Made by a program: the position numbers and the translations under genes | Shown: piece by piece, positions 34,236-47,400 of the stretch | How positions within the stretch are numbered: position 1 is the first letter of the stretch | How the letters are laid out: every line of letters starts with the position of its first letter | Assembly: GCA_963565915.1 (NCBI GenBank) | Contig: OY751485.1 | Span: forward strand, 3,720,001 to 3,784,000 | Origin: Entoloma clypeatum | Lineage: Eukaryota > Basidiomycota > Agaricomycetes > Agaricales > Entolomataceae | Reading direction: 5' to 3' | DNA length: 64,000 nucleotides | Notes under the pieces: model-generated | Seen by the model: the letters and a program-made list of their open reading frames with translations, nothing else | Databases searched by the model: none | What the model was told of the DNA's origin: nothing

Positions 34236-35978
34236 ATGTCCAGTTCTCGTCAGTACACCGCCATAATCTTTGACTTGGGCGACGTGTTAATTAGATGGTC
34301 TTCCAAAACGAAAACTAGCATCTCTTCAACTACACTTCACGCCATTTTATCTTCCCCAATATGGTTCGACTATGAGCGGGGGCGCCTCTCGGAGGACGAC
34401 TGCTATGCTAGCGTCGGAGCAGCATTTAGGCTTGAACCCCACGAGATTCGACGAGCGTTCGACCAGGCCCGCGATTCACTGGAGGCCGATGATCGACTCA
34501 TCTCATTGATTCGAGAGCTCAAAGCACGGGCTGATGGTCAACTTCGCGTCTTTGCCATGTCCAATATTTCCCTACCCGATTATGCGGTCCTTCGCACCAA
34601 AGCAGCGGATTGGTCCATCTTTGACCAGATTTTCACCTCGGGAGCCGCTGGCGAACGCAAACCAGACCTCAGCTTTTACAAACACGTCCTCAAGAAGACC
34701 AACCTTGATCCTGTCCGGACTATCTTCATTGACGATCGGCTGGAGAACATCTTGTCGGCTCGCACACTGGGCTTACACGGTATCGTCTTCGACACATCCG
34801 AAGCGGTGGAGCGTGCCCTTCGCAATCTCTTTGGAGATCCTTTGAAGCGAGGCCGGGAATTCCTTCTGAAGAACGCCGGGCACCTTTATTCTGTCATGGA
34901 CAGAGGCGAAAAAGAGGATTTTATGGAATTGCATGAGAACTTTACACAGCTCCTCATTCTAGAGGCCACCAACGACCGGTAAGCTCTCTATATATTGTTG
35001 CATTCCCCTCGGGTTGATGGGTTCCTTAGAACGCTAGTAGATCTTGAGGAGCATCCTACGACGTGGAATTTTTTCCAAGGTATTATAGCATTTCTGTTCA
35101 TAAAGAGGAAACCAACTCAATGCGGGGATGCTCGCCAGGGACGGAGCAGCTCGCCATGGAGGATTTCCCATTCGACGTCGACACAACTTCCCTTGGTCTC
35201 ACTATTCTCCGACGTGAGAAGCAGCTGATCTCGTCGATTCTGGACGAGGTAGTCCAGTACGTTGATACTGATGGCGTTATCCTTGTGAGCAATCAGTCTC
35301 CCCCTGTCGATGTGTCTCAACCAATACCTCCCTCAGGAACACAGTGATGACAAACGACCCCGTCTCGACCCCGTTGTCTGCGTGAATGCATTGAGCTTAT
35401 TCTATGCGTATGGGCGCGGGAACGAGCTCAATCGGACATTGAGATGGGTTCAACAAGTGCTGCAGAATAAAGCATACCTGCCCGGCACCAGATATTACCA
35501 AACACCTGAGTGCTTTTTGTTCTTCATTAGCAGGCTGCTCGCGAGCTCGGGTGACCCAGATCTTCATGCGACTTTGAAGTCGCTATTGAAAGAAAGAGCT
35601 CAAGAGAGGATAGGTGCTAAGGGGGACGCTCTTGCACTTGCGATGCGCATACTAGCGTGCGATTCTGTCGGGATCAGAAACGAGACTGATTTGCGCACAC
35701 TTCTGCTGCTCCAATGCAATGACGGTGGTTGGGAAGCCAGCTGGATCTACAAGTATGGATCGTCAGGAGTTCCCATCGGCAACCGTGGCCTAGCCACTGC
35801 ACTGGCGATCAAGGCCATTGAAGCCATGGGTCCTCTACCGATCACGTTGAGCCAGCCAGGGCTTCCTCCCGCCATAGAGTCATCGTCATCGCAGAAGACA
35901 GGAAGGATGACAGTGGGACATCGCTACCTGCGGAACTCATTGAACTGGCTACACAGAAAATCTGTTGATATTATTTAG
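34236..35978 (+). CDS. HAD-like hydrolase / terpene synthase beta-domain fusion
   Basis: Four exons, about 520 residues. The N-terminal HAD domain (about 1-235) has all four motifs: I FDLGDVL, II FAMSNIS, III ERKPDL (Lys), IV IDDRLEN. The second part starts after an intron that must run from GTATTATAG to CTCGCCAG near 35082-35140 to keep frame; it then shows FPFDVDTTSLGL, containing the class II terpene cyclase DxDTTS acid motif, and later QCNDGGWEASW and GNRGLATALAIKAIEAMG, which resemble beta-domain QW-type repeats. This layout is that of drimane-type sesquiterpene synthases (fungal AstC/AncC group, bacterial drimenol synthase), where the beta domain cyclises farnesyl diphosphate and the HAD domain removes phosphate. 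No P450 or other tailoring gene lies nearby. The substrate is not proven. The stop is 30 bp from the COG2 start. Confidence 0.82.
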
Positions 35979-36008
35979 TTAATAAATAAATTCTGATTTA
36001 TATACTTT

Positions 36009-39000
36009 ATGGCTGATCCCTTCCAGCTGGACCGCCTTGCAGAGGAACTCGCAGATCGTGAAGCAACACGTCCCGCTGCAGAATCCCACCAATTGCCAGA
36101 CTATACCTCCTTGTCCCACAATAACGCATATCTCGTGGCCGCAGATTTCGATGTCGAGAAATTCCTACTTTCGCGTTCACACATGTCTTTACCAGATCTA
36201 CGAACAGAGCTGCGGGAATACTTGTCCGAACTCAAGGAAGAACTTGTCAAACTCATCAACGACGATTACGAGGCATTCATCAGCTTGAGCACAGACTTGA
36301 AGGATGAGGGCCACAGGCTTCACACACTACGGTCTCCCCTCCAGGGTCTAAAGGATAAAGTTCTCGTGAGCGTCTAGGTTTTCCCAATGTGGCGCTTCGT
36401 TGAGCGTATGTAGGAATCACAAACTGAGCTCAGACTCATACAAGAAGCACTTCAAGCCAAGCTTGAGAAGCGCGCACTTCTTCGCGAAGAAAAAGTGTGG
36501 ACTATTCAATTGTAATTTCTTCGTCTAACATCATGGCAGACCGTCCTGCATCTCCTCCTCAGAATATCAGAATCTCTGACGCGCTTGGAAACTCTTCTAC
36601 TCATCACCTCTCCCGAGGATCATATAGAACTCATCCAGGACAATGACTCAAGAATGCCAGCGAATCTCAGCACTGACGCCGCAGAAAACAGGTAAAGTTA
36701 ATGTATCTCGAAATTGGAGTCCTATTGAAGACCGGCCTAGATCCCGTGGTAACATGGCAAAGCACTTGAGTCGAGTCGCTGCAGAATACATTCAGCTCGT
36801 GTACCACGCTACCAAGGCAAAAGCGGAGCGTTGTCGGTTTTTTGATGAAATGCAATGGGTTTGTGCTACATCATTCCTCAGATGCCTCGTGATAGCTACA
36901 TAGCCTTTCCAGCGAATTGATAGGATACAATCCACGATTTCCTCCGATCTTGACCACCTTTTCGCGACCACCTTGGATAAACTAATTGACTGGAAAGGAG
37001 AAGGAAAAGTGACTGAAGTGGAAAAATCAAAATTGATTCCAGACCTCGCGGAGTGTCTAAAGACGTATGACGTGTTAGGTCTCTGGAGAGACGCCGAAGA
37101 AGTCTTAAGGCGAGAGGTCGTCCGTTCTTTTGTCAAAAAGGTGTGTTCCGGCCCCTATCTGTCTGTTGAATGTAAAGTTCACCAGTACTATCCACAGACA
37201 ATATATCACGGAGCGTTAGCTGCTTCCCATTCACCAATCATCCCTCACACTCCCTTACCTCCTATGACCGCACCATCGTTGTCAGCACCCTCATCAGTGC
37301 GATCGCGGACGCCGTATACCCCATTCACAGTCTTCTTTTCTGAGAAGCAAGCCCTCACGGCCGACCTTGACTCGGCCTGTGTTTCTACTTACGCACGTTT
37401 TCTAGAACAGACTGATGACCCGCTTGCCAGGCTGTACCTTCAGACATTACGATTTGTCGAGCGGGACCTGAGTCGCATTATGGACATCGCTGAAAGCATT
37501 TCCTTCAAGTCGCTGATATCTTCTGATTCGGAGAAGCAACAACAGTATTTGAAACCCCCTGAACAGACCGAACATCTGAATCCCGGCCGATTCGAGATCT
37601 TGGCCAATGTCATATGGGAGGAACTGGGCAAGGCAATCATTGATGAGTTGGGGAGTACCATCTTTTCCTCAGGCAGGCCAGATGAGTTCAAAAAGGTGTG
37701 CTTTACGTTGCACTCCAGGAGAATGGCATCGTCATATCCTGCCAGAATTTCGAGATCTCTCGAGCATTTCTACAGGCACTCGAATGCCTTGCGCCCTCTA
37801 CATATTCAGTAGGAACCATGCGGTCCCATTCTGTCTTCAGAGCTTTCGAACAACAATGGCAACTTCCTGTATACTTCCAGATGCGATGGAAGGAGATAAT
37901 TGGAGAACTTGAACATCATCTTGCTACAGCCCGAGTCGACTTCTCTTTCCGCGAAGGTGAACCTCGGGCGTATCCATTGGAGCGATGTTAACCTTTCCCA
38001 GTTGAAGACGGCTTTGCTTCCTCCCAAGCCTCCTCTGTTTGGGCAGCCATCTCAGCATGCTGGAGTTTGGACATCTTCATCCTAGAATTAGGCCAAAAAT
38101 TTTGGAGGTTGACTCTACAGGTTCCCTCATCCCTCATCCCAAATAAATGCTTCTGACCAACCATGTCATATCCGTTCAGATTTTGTTGAGGTTCAAGAAG
38201 TGGCTAGATCACTGCCTTGACCGGGCTGGGTTCGACTGGGAAACCGGCCCAGTTCTTGGCGAGGCCGTGAGTTCCATTCCTTGATATTTCGCGGAGCCTC
38301 CTCACGCCGCTCTTCCCAGGCTGTTGGTCCATCATCACTTCCCCGTTCCGCTGCTACAGTACCATTATCTGGATCGCCTTCACTGGAGCAGATTGCAGCT
38401 GAGGATACCATTTTGCGCGAATATTCCACGTTAATCATTGACATCAGGACGATGCGGAGGAGCATGCTCGCTATGTGGCATCAAGAAATAAGCATGATGC
38501 TCCCTGAAATATCAGTTGATGATGCTCCCATCATGGCTCTTCAGCGTGTGCTTTCCGATCTCGCCTCTTTGATTACGCCAATGTCAGATCAAATGATAAG
38601 AATCCTGACAAAACGGTGTTCAGATGCCTTACTGCCTGTTCGATCGATACCATCCCAATTTAGGGCAATGTCCAACAAACGTACCCCGAGCGAGCCGAGT
38701 TACTTTGTGACATCAATTCTTCGCCCTCTCAAAGACTTTTTTGGAATTGAGACGAGTGCAGGACCGGGGAAACCTCTGACTGAGGATTACCTGGCAGCAT
38801 ATGCCAATCAGGTTTTCGATAACGTCGTGCTAAGGTGTCGTTCATCATTGCCTATCCTGCGTGGAATATAATCGATCCCGCATCCCTAGATATGTCGGCT
38901 ATCTCTCAGCCATGAAGAAAACGGAAGAGTCTCTTCGGCGACTTAAGGGCAAGAAGACGACCTATTCTTTGTTCGGAAGTAGTGCATTTGTCAAAGACGA

Positions 39001-39160
39001 GGATGGCAAAGACGAAGCACGTATCCAGACCCAGATGGTTCTTGACGTAGATGCATTTTCAAAAGATGCAGAATCCCTGGGTGTCGTACTTGAACGAAGC
39101 GCCAATTTCAAAGTTTTAAAAGATATAGTATATGTACTGGACGGTGAGCACATCCTCTAG
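36009..39160 (+). CDS. COG2: Conserved oligomeric Golgi complex subunit 2
   Basis: Subunit of the COG tether for retrograde transport within the Golgi. The N-terminal block (FQLDRLAEELADRE, then DFDVEKFLLSRSHMSLPDL, ELREYLSELKEELVKLINDDY, STDLKDEGHRLHTLRSPL) is the Cog2 signature with heptad repeats, followed by helical-bundle exons (ISESLTRLETLLLIT, FFDEMQWRIDRIQSTISSDL, TIYHGALAASHSP, EQQWQLPVYFQMRWKEI). About ten introns were joined, all GT-AG where checked. The ATG at 36009 is only 30 bp after the previous stop. The end is uncertain: the frame stops at 39160, but a good donor at the GAC/GGTGAGC junction and an acceptor near 39193 would instead give a stop near 39207. Confidence 0.92.
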
Positions 39161-39259
39161 TATCACGGGGACATCTCTTGAGAAACTTCCCAGGCGAAGA
39201 GTCTTGAAAGCAGACTAAGTAAGTAAAGCATACTCGAAGCATACATGTATTGTCACCTA

Positions 39260-42200
39260 TCACTTATTCAAACATCCAGTATGATACATAGTTCCTGTGC
39301 GGGACACAACTAACGTATGGAAGCCATTCTCTGAAGGCTCTCCATGTGCGCCAACGATAACCTTGCGGCAATATATACACGTAGACCTTGTAGGTGCCCA
39401 ACCCCTGTCCCGCTGACGTACGACATCCGCTATCGTTAGGAATAGATCACGATGAATGAGATGCTTCGTGATGAGAAGCATGTCTCCATCGGCTCGGTAC
39501 GACTCTAGCATCCCTGTAAGGACCATGCGAAACTCTGTGTATTGTGTACTGGCGGACGTTGATGCCGAATCAACGAGCCGCGCAAACAATCTAGGAAATG
39601 ACACAGCACGTGTCGAAGTAACCAAAACCAGAGAGGTAAAGGTAGACTGTACAAGGGCACGAAGAGTTGTCAAAGCATAATCGTAGACGGTCTTCCTCTC
39701 GGAATCAACCGTCGTGACCACCCTCGTGTAGGAACCAGATAACACTTGGACAGAATTTATCTGACTGCTAAGAAGCTGGAGCCAGATATCTTCCAGGTGT
39801 ATCTTCGTCTCGGACGTCGAGTATTGACGACATATCTGAATTCCTATTCCTGCGATTTGCTTGAGACATTCCAGATTGGCATGTATGCTGGCCGACTCCA
39901 CTCCAGGATTGGAAGAAAGTGCTTCCACTATTCTGAAAATCAGATGCTTCTGATAGCTCTCGGCTCTTGTCAGGGCAGATTCGGGATAACCTCGCCAATT
40001 GGTGGCCCATATGATGGTATGGTAAGCTTCACTCGATTCGCAGATCTGGAGGACCTCATCCCAGTCAAGGAAGTTGTCTGGAAGCCACTGCAAGGTTGCA
40101 ATCAGGCGGCCTGGATGATATCGGCAGTGTAGGGACAAGTATAGTTTGCGAAGGGGGTGGGATAGCCTGGGACAGGAGACAAGGTGGGATGAAGACCTAT
40201 CATCCTCCTCCTGTTCCCCTTCGAGTGGACCAAACAGGTGTTGAAGATAAAGGAAGCTCAAGGAGTCGTCATTGTTTCGTAGAATTTGTAATGCCAGGTC
40301 ATGCAAGTCGGGCGCGTGCTCATTTATGAGAGCAGCAGTGCTTGTTACGCTTGCATCAAGTAACTTGGGGATAGCATCAGAGATGATATGAGCAAGTTCA
40401 TCGGGTAAGATTGCGTTATTATCACGGGCGGCTAAAGTCAGGTCATTGTGGAGATTATAAAAGAGGTCCGAGCTACGGAGATCAGGATCTTCGAGGTCCG
40501 TACGCGTTAAGAGACTCCATCGACTTTCATCCCGATGCCATGATCGAAGGATATTGAAAAAGCCAGCACATTGGAAGATGTGGATAATGTGTTCACTTTC
40601 ATGAGGATTGTAGACAGAGAGAAGGTATTCAGCAGCCAGCTGTCGATCCTCTCTTGTGCCTGCATCCCGGTCTTCGGCGAGACCAATCAGGATTCCATGC
40701 AGGGCGCTCGGGGCCAACTGGATAAATTGCGGATATTTGGGAACATTGCGAGCAATGAAAATATTCACGAAGGTTGCATCAGCGGAGGATAGATCACCGG
40801 ACAACAAGATCTCCAGCAAGATTTTAATAATGACGAGCCGACTAGAACCACTAGAATCGTGGTTCAGATGCGGATCTTCGAAAGCGATGTCCAGGGAGTG
40901 AAGAAAAGCTTCAGAGTCGAAAGAAAGCAGCAATCTAACATAAGGATAGGTTGGTTCCGCGGTCCCCTCCTCCATGGAAGTCAAGATGAGCTTTGCACCT
41001 TCACTTGGCGGCCAAATGCTTGACGTCCCAGAAAAGAGGAACGCATATACAGCTTTCTTCGCATGATGGGCTTCATCGTCGGGGAGAGGCTCCTCGGAAG
41101 GATAAGAAAGACCTGATAGGATATTTGCCAGATAGGGGTAAACTTTGTACCCATTGACGACCAGAGACTCGATCGCACTATCTGTGCGTTCCGATTTGGA
41201 TTTCCGATATTGTTGGGCTGTCCTGATGAGGCCAAGGAGTTCAACGATAGGAGCAACGCAGTCTCGCAGTGCACAGGTGTATACATGAATGAGAGCATCA
41301 TATAGGCCATGTGTCTGGCAAAGATGGATGGCTTGATTAATGTCCAAACAAGCTGGGTCGATATGCCAAATTATCCTCTCTGCATGTACAGGATGGCCAT
41401 CCTCTTCATGCAAGCCCAAGAGGCGCTGCGTGATGCGTGGTGGGACATAGCGAATCCGATTATCAAGAATGAAGGGTTCTATTCGCTGAAGATATATTTT
41501 TGAAATGCCCGCATCATCGTATTGTTGAAATAGGTCCTCGAATAAAAATTCAAAATCTTCAAGGGCGACGCATGCGCGACAACATATGTCGACCAGGTTT
41601 TCGAAAAGAGCTGTTCGATCGACTCCACGGCCGTCTGACGTGAAGTGCGTTCCGTCGGTCATGCGGTCTTCGGAAAATGCGTACGCTGTTGACGCAACCA
41701 TCAAGTCTCGCGTTCTCTCGCCAATTACATGTCTGCAGAGGTCAGGATCATTGGGAAGTCCGTTCCTATTTCCGGGGGCTTCGCCGACGTAGTATGCTCT
41801 GGCCAGATCAATGGCACTGAGGAAATCACCATCCTGTACATAAGCAAGAATTCTGTCCGCCCAGGTCAAAAGGGTTCCAACGCGGAGGTTATTCCGAGCC
41901 TACATAGTGCATCTTCAGTATGAACCCGGAGCGAGGCGTCATCAACTCACGAGCAGAAATATCTTTCCTTTGTATACACGCAAGCTACGACTGATGTCGC
42001 CCACGGATTCCGAGCACGAGACGGTGTCGTTTAGTGTAGTACCCAAATTCGATGATACTAGAGAAAAGGCGTCGAACATGACTTGCTCAATCACTACCGC
42101 ACTTTGCGTATCATACACTTGGAGAATCGATGCCGTAAGCACAACAATTTGCTGTGGATGGTCCGATTTAGTATTGTTGTGCAAAGCAAAACTTGAAACC

Positions 42201-44054
42201 AATAAACTCACGGTGGCATTCAACCATTGAACAGCAAGAATGTCATCTTCGGTAGACCACCTTCCAACGTCTTCATAAAAGATCTGTCCAACCTCAAACT
42301 CAGTCAGCTGTCCAGTCCGTGGGGTCTGTGTCAACTGCTTTGTTCGAGATTCAACTATTTGAATGATATACAACTGTGTCCCCCATGTGTAAACCAACAA
42401 AGGGTTTGTCGGTGTATCGTCAAGGTTGGAAGGAGGTTGGCCTGATGAACGAGGTAAGATGCTCGGATACCACGCCATTGTGCCTCTAAATTTTGCTTGT
42501 CCTATTTTCCGTGACCTTCGAACTTCGCGCATACGTTTGAACCAGGTCTTTGGTGTCGGCTTCAAGCCGACAACGACAAGCTTGGTTGGAGTTAGCAAGG
42601 CGACAACATTATACGCATCGGTCGCATGGGTAGATGTTCCAAGAGGTAAGGGAAGCATTTCCAGGATTGAATACCTCGCTTGACTACGCCGTGGAAGAGA
42701 GGTATCGAGGAAAGATGGCGAATTCTCTTTTTTGGTTGAAGCGTATGATATACCAGGTCGAGAGGTGCTTGGGAAACCACGTTCCTGATATTTCCCTAGA
42801 ATCCGGAGAATATCAGGAGCTTCAACAAAAAGTATCTTTCCGAGACTATGAGAGAAGGCGAGCCCTCGATCATCTGCTGAAACGAGGACTGTGTGTCTCG
42901 CAGCAACAAACCCAATGCTTATGATCCGCGATCCTTGAATGTGTCCTTCTTTTCGCCCCGAGGCCACGGCCTGCCAAGTAGTCGGCGGCACCAAACGTGC
43001 AGGCGCTTTGGGGCTTTTAAGATCGAAAAGCTGGATGTGACCGGTTGCATGTCCCGAGGCAACGTACGTATGATCGTGCGACAATGCCAGGGCAGTTACC
43101 GCACCGACGTTTTTCACTATGATCCAATGTATATTCAACATTCACAAAGAATGGAGCGAGAGACATTACCAGGTGAATCATTGCCACAAATGCACTTCAA
43201 AATTTGCTTGAAATCATAAACACAGACCTTGCCTTCGTTCGTCCCGATACAGATAAGCCCGTTGGCGGTCACGACCGTTGGTGTTCCGAGGCATGGAGCC
43301 CCGAGCACAGACGAGAGCTTCTGTGATACAGAATTGTACATGTCCTGTGTAATAAGGTGCAGTTCTGTCCATTGAAATGCGGCCCGTTCGAGGGGTCCAA
43401 TGCGAAATATGCCATCTTTCGGGTCATTGGATAAGGCTGAGGGAAGGTTTGAAGAGGAAGACACGCGCGAGATAGCGGAGAGGTGTGACGGTGAGGGCGA
43501 CGTTTCATTGCGTAATTGATTACTAGAGGATATTCCGCCGTCAGAGGACGCAGGGAATGGCCGCGGTGTGTATGATCGGAGTCGTGACACAGCAGGATGT
43601 AGATGTGGACGAGGAAGCTTCGGTGACGCCCAACTCCGGGCTGCGGATTCCAGTCCTTGAGACACCTTCGGTTCAGATGGTGCGATCTGAGAAATTTCTG
43701 GTGGTATATCTTCCGACTGTAAAGTGTTGTCAGTGAAGTGGCATAGATTTGCGAAGTTCCACTAACGAGGGTAGTCCCGCCGTCGCTGCCCACCAAAGAT
43801 ATCTCAACTTCGTGCCTCTCCATTTCATCGTCATCTGTAAGCTCTGTGCCAAGAACATCGCGTAGTTGATCCTTATATCCCGAGTTCATGTCCGTTGCAT
43901 CCCGGCCGCTGTAGACGAAGCTTCCTTGAAGTTGGTCATCTTCATCGGACGTGTCGCTCGTCCCGCCGTCAAAGAGTTCTTCCATGCGAGTAGAATAGTC
44001 CCCATAATTATTCTCGTCAAAGACAGTGTCTGGGAAATCGAGCGGAGAGGTCAT
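39260..44054 (-). CDS. VPS8: Vacuolar sorting protein Vps8 (CORVET subunit)
   Basis: Rab5-binding subunit of the CORVET tether on early endosomes. The N-terminus is acidic and disordered. The beta-propeller region includes VTALALSHDHTYVASGHATG, IQLFDL and ISIGFVAARHTVLVSADDRG. The large 869-codon last exon holds the Vps8 central block (WADRILAYVQDGDFLSAIDLA, RYVPPRITQRLLGLHEE, HLCQTHGLYDALIHVY) and a helical solenoid. The extreme C-terminus has a CIYC pair and a terminal HTGC, which look like a reduced RING finger. Introns near 43096-43149, 42158-42211 and 41896-41952 were joined in frame. The start at 44054 is the first ATG and lies 41 bp from a MITE-like element. Confidence 0.92.
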
Positions 44055-44476
44055 GGTGATTACTAAGCCATAAATTTACATTTATTAGTACATTGTTACA
44101 GCTAAATGCGAAATTATAGGCGGTTGAAAACAAAACAATATCTAGGGCGGGGCTAGAATTCAAGTCCCCGATGGCCCAAATTGGTAATGATGGATTGCGC
44201 TGTCAGCAATGGTGAGCCGGCAACGTAAGGAAGTAACCCTTCGGAGTCCCAAAACCAATCCCGCCCTATGTCCTGTTTTTTTCCCAACCGCCTATCATTT
44301 CGCATTTAGCTGTAATACACATTATGGGTGATTATTACTATGTAGTAAGTAATACATCTTATCAATTGGTTTACTCCGACGGGAGCAAATCATTACAAGC
44401 AGTGGCCTCTCACCATCACACACTCCCCTTCCCGACGACACACATTCGATCTTGTCAACGGTCAATCCTGCGGTAA
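44055..44476. other. Divergent intergenic region VPS8/FUN30
   Basis: Contains the inverted-repeat element at 44096-44315 plus about 160 bp of unique sequence before the FUN30 start. It must hold the promoters of both genes, so the element sits within the control region of VPS8. No tRNA seen. Confidence 0.5.
44096..44315. mobile_element. MITE-like element with about 55-bp terminal inverted repeats
   Basis: Begins ttacagctaaatgcgaaat and ends with its reverse complement (atttcgcatttagctgtaa). The first 31 bases pair with one mismatch, and similarity continues through ataggcggttg to tagggcggg, about 55 bp in each arm. Total length is 220 bp, with no coding capacity. Target-site duplication is unclear; the flanks are tacattg on the left and tacacatt on the right, and TA dinucleotides are near both ends. 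Size, strong terminal repeats and lack of genes fit a non-autonomous DNA transposon. Confidence 0.8.
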
Positions 44477-47400
44477 ATGCAGTCCGTTGCGGAGGCCACG
44501 GCCAGCAACAAGGTATAGTGTCTTAGATTGGCCTTGGTATTATTTTGTTCGAGTATATTCATTTGCATTCTACTGAAAGAAAACTGCACTCGAACAACTG
44601 CGATTCAGCAGGCAGCAAACCGCGAGCCATTCCTCCAACCCTTCCATCTTGTCATCAACATCTGCTCCTCCTCAAGTAGCATACATCCCACCTCCCCAAT
44701 CCCGCGATGCCACCGTGGCTTCAAGGTTTTTCCCCACAACACCGTCCTCGAGAGCGACAATCCTCGTCCCAAGTTCCAGTCCGCTCACCTTTGAAGCCAA
44801 CCAACACTCTCCTCCCCCTTATACCCAACTTTTTACCTATGACGTGGCAAGCACACAAGGCGCTAATATATCGATTACACAGAGCCAACCATTTCGAATG
44901 AGTGCAGACCCCCTGAGCGCACCTAGCGGCTTCATGTCGTCGGGAAACTATCACAATGCGTCTTTGAGACGGCCATGGAGTAGCGAAGATCGTCGTGGAC
45001 CTGGGGAATGGGAAGAGGGACCTCCTCGCAAACGAGTGAACATTGGGTCATCACACACTAATCCAGGCATTGCGAACTCGCCACCCTCTCCGGAGATCCA
45101 ACGCCCAGCTCAAAGACGTCGGGTTAACAGTGGGCAGAACTCTACATCTTCAGATGACTGCTTGCCGCTACTGCCAGAAGTTGGACCTTCAAGACAACGT
45201 ATCGTCAGGGGTCGCCCCGCTTTGGCCGAGAATATCCCGACCAGTGATGCTACCTCTGACCCCAAATTCACTCGCTTCAGGCTCACAATGCCAATGGAAT
45301 CCTCTGACCGCGTACAAGCTGCTTGGATTCAAGCCAGAGGAGATGTTAAAAACGCAACAGAACTCTTGTCTGATCCTCTCTGGGCCCATATACCTGCCAT
45401 CGCGAACATACAACAGGATAAAACAGGGAGAGTGAGGGAGATTGACGAAGCCAACAAAGCTCAAAGGGTTGCTGCGAAGGAGAAGGGTAAGAAGTCCTTG
45501 ATCTATGCCAACCGCCCTGTTCTCGAGGCAAAGCCCCCCAGCGTTTCGACGCCTATCGTCAAACCCATCGCTGATCTGGTTAGGAAGCCTCCTGCCTCTC
45601 CCGAAACACCTATAGCCATTCCTGTTCGCCGAAAGCGTATCAAGAAATTGGTGGTAGACTCAGATTCGGATCTGGACTTCGAAGAGAGCGACGAGGATGG
45701 GAGGGTAGACAAAAGGGGACGGCCAGACAACCCTGATCAGAGTCGTACTCTCGATTATTTCAATGTAGCAGGGGCCGAAGCTCTGCAGGAACTTACCGGT
45801 GCGCCCTATCGATCTGCATCATTCGTCATCCATTTATTCTACTGCCCCATAGGTTGTACGCCAGCTCAAGCCAATACCATCATTGGCTTGCGTCCATTTG
45901 AGTCCGTCGGGGACTTGAACGAAAAGCTTGGTCAGGGTAAGAAGAAGGCTGGTCCAGCTGGAATAAGTTCCCGGATGTTTGAAGAATGCCAGAGAATCTT
46001 CGAGGAATATGGTGCAGTTGACAGTATTCTTGAAGATTGCGAACAAATAGGCACCTCTCTCCGGGCTGCTATTGCTACGTGGACAATTGACCCTATCAAA
46101 GGGAAAGGAAAAACTCAGGAATGCTCTCTTCCAATAGCTAACGCAGACGACGGAGCACTTAACATGACATCCTGTATCATTGCGGAAGACCAGACACACA
46201 ACGACTATCTGGTCACGCAACCATCCTTGCTTTCCGCAGCTGTACAGCTGAAAGAATATCAATTACTTGGTGTAAATTGGCTCAAGTTGTTGTATCAGAG
46301 CAATCTGAGCTGCATTTTGGCCGATGAGATGGGTATGTTGTCCTCGTATCCAGACCAACGGCGACTGGTTATTGTCTTTACCATTCAGGTCTGGGTAAAA
46401 CTGTCCAGGTCATCAGCTTCCTGGCACATCTCAAAGAAAAAGGGGCCAAAGGCCCTCATCTTATCATCGTACCGTGAGTACTTGTTTTTTTTCATTTCGC
46501 TCTTCTGATCGTTATCTAGTTCTTCCACACTAGAGAATTGGTGTCGCGAATTCGCTCGCTTCGCCCCTTCATTATCTGTTCAAACCTATTATGGTGGCAA
46601 AGAAGAACGAGTGGAGCTCAGACAAACACTTTTCGATTCACAACGGTGTAGAACCAAACTGGAAGAGGGCTGGGAAGTTCTTATTACCACCTACAACTTG
46701 GCTCAAGGAGATGATCGCGACCGGAAGTTCTTTCGTAAAATCGACTGGGATGTGAGTACAACGGTCTGGAACACTCCTCACGGCTCAGGCTCGCAATACT
46801 TTGTGCAGTGCTGTGTGTATGACGAAGGACATGTCTTGAAAAATTTCCAGTCTCAACGCTATCAAACAATGCTGAAATTTGGATCAAAATGGCGCCTTCT
46901 TTTGACAGGTACCCCTTTGCAAAATAATTTGCAAGAGCTCGTGGTGAGTCACCCCCAGCCATTCTTTTGCTTGACATAACCTCTCCCCAGTCGTTGATGA
47001 ACTTCATCTTACCTAACCACTTTTCCGAATCTCTCGCATCCCTTCGCGCGATTTTCAAGGTAAAGGGGGACTGCAAGGTCACGTTGCTTTCACAAGAGCG
47101 CGTCTCAAGAGCCAAAAAGATGATGACGCCGTTCGTTCTTCGGAGGCGAAAAGACCAGGTTTCGGACGACATCTTTTTGTGTGGTTGACATAACTAACAT
47201 ATGTGCCAGGTTCTTAAAGATCTTCCGAGCAAGACGGAGCGGATTGAGTGGTGCGATATGACAGACCTGCAAAGATCTATCTATAAGGACGCCCTTCAGC
47301 GTTCCAGGAAAACTATACTGTCTCCCGTGGAGGCGGAACCTGACGCGGCCCTTTCCAATGGCCGCCCAAAATCTGGCAAGAAGAAGGGTAAGGCGAACGG

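Noticed and set aside
34236..39160. Secondary-metabolite gene cluster around the HAD/terpene gene
   Set aside because: Neighbours are NDUFB3, TOP1, COG2 and VPS8, all housekeeping; no tailoring enzymes or transporter.
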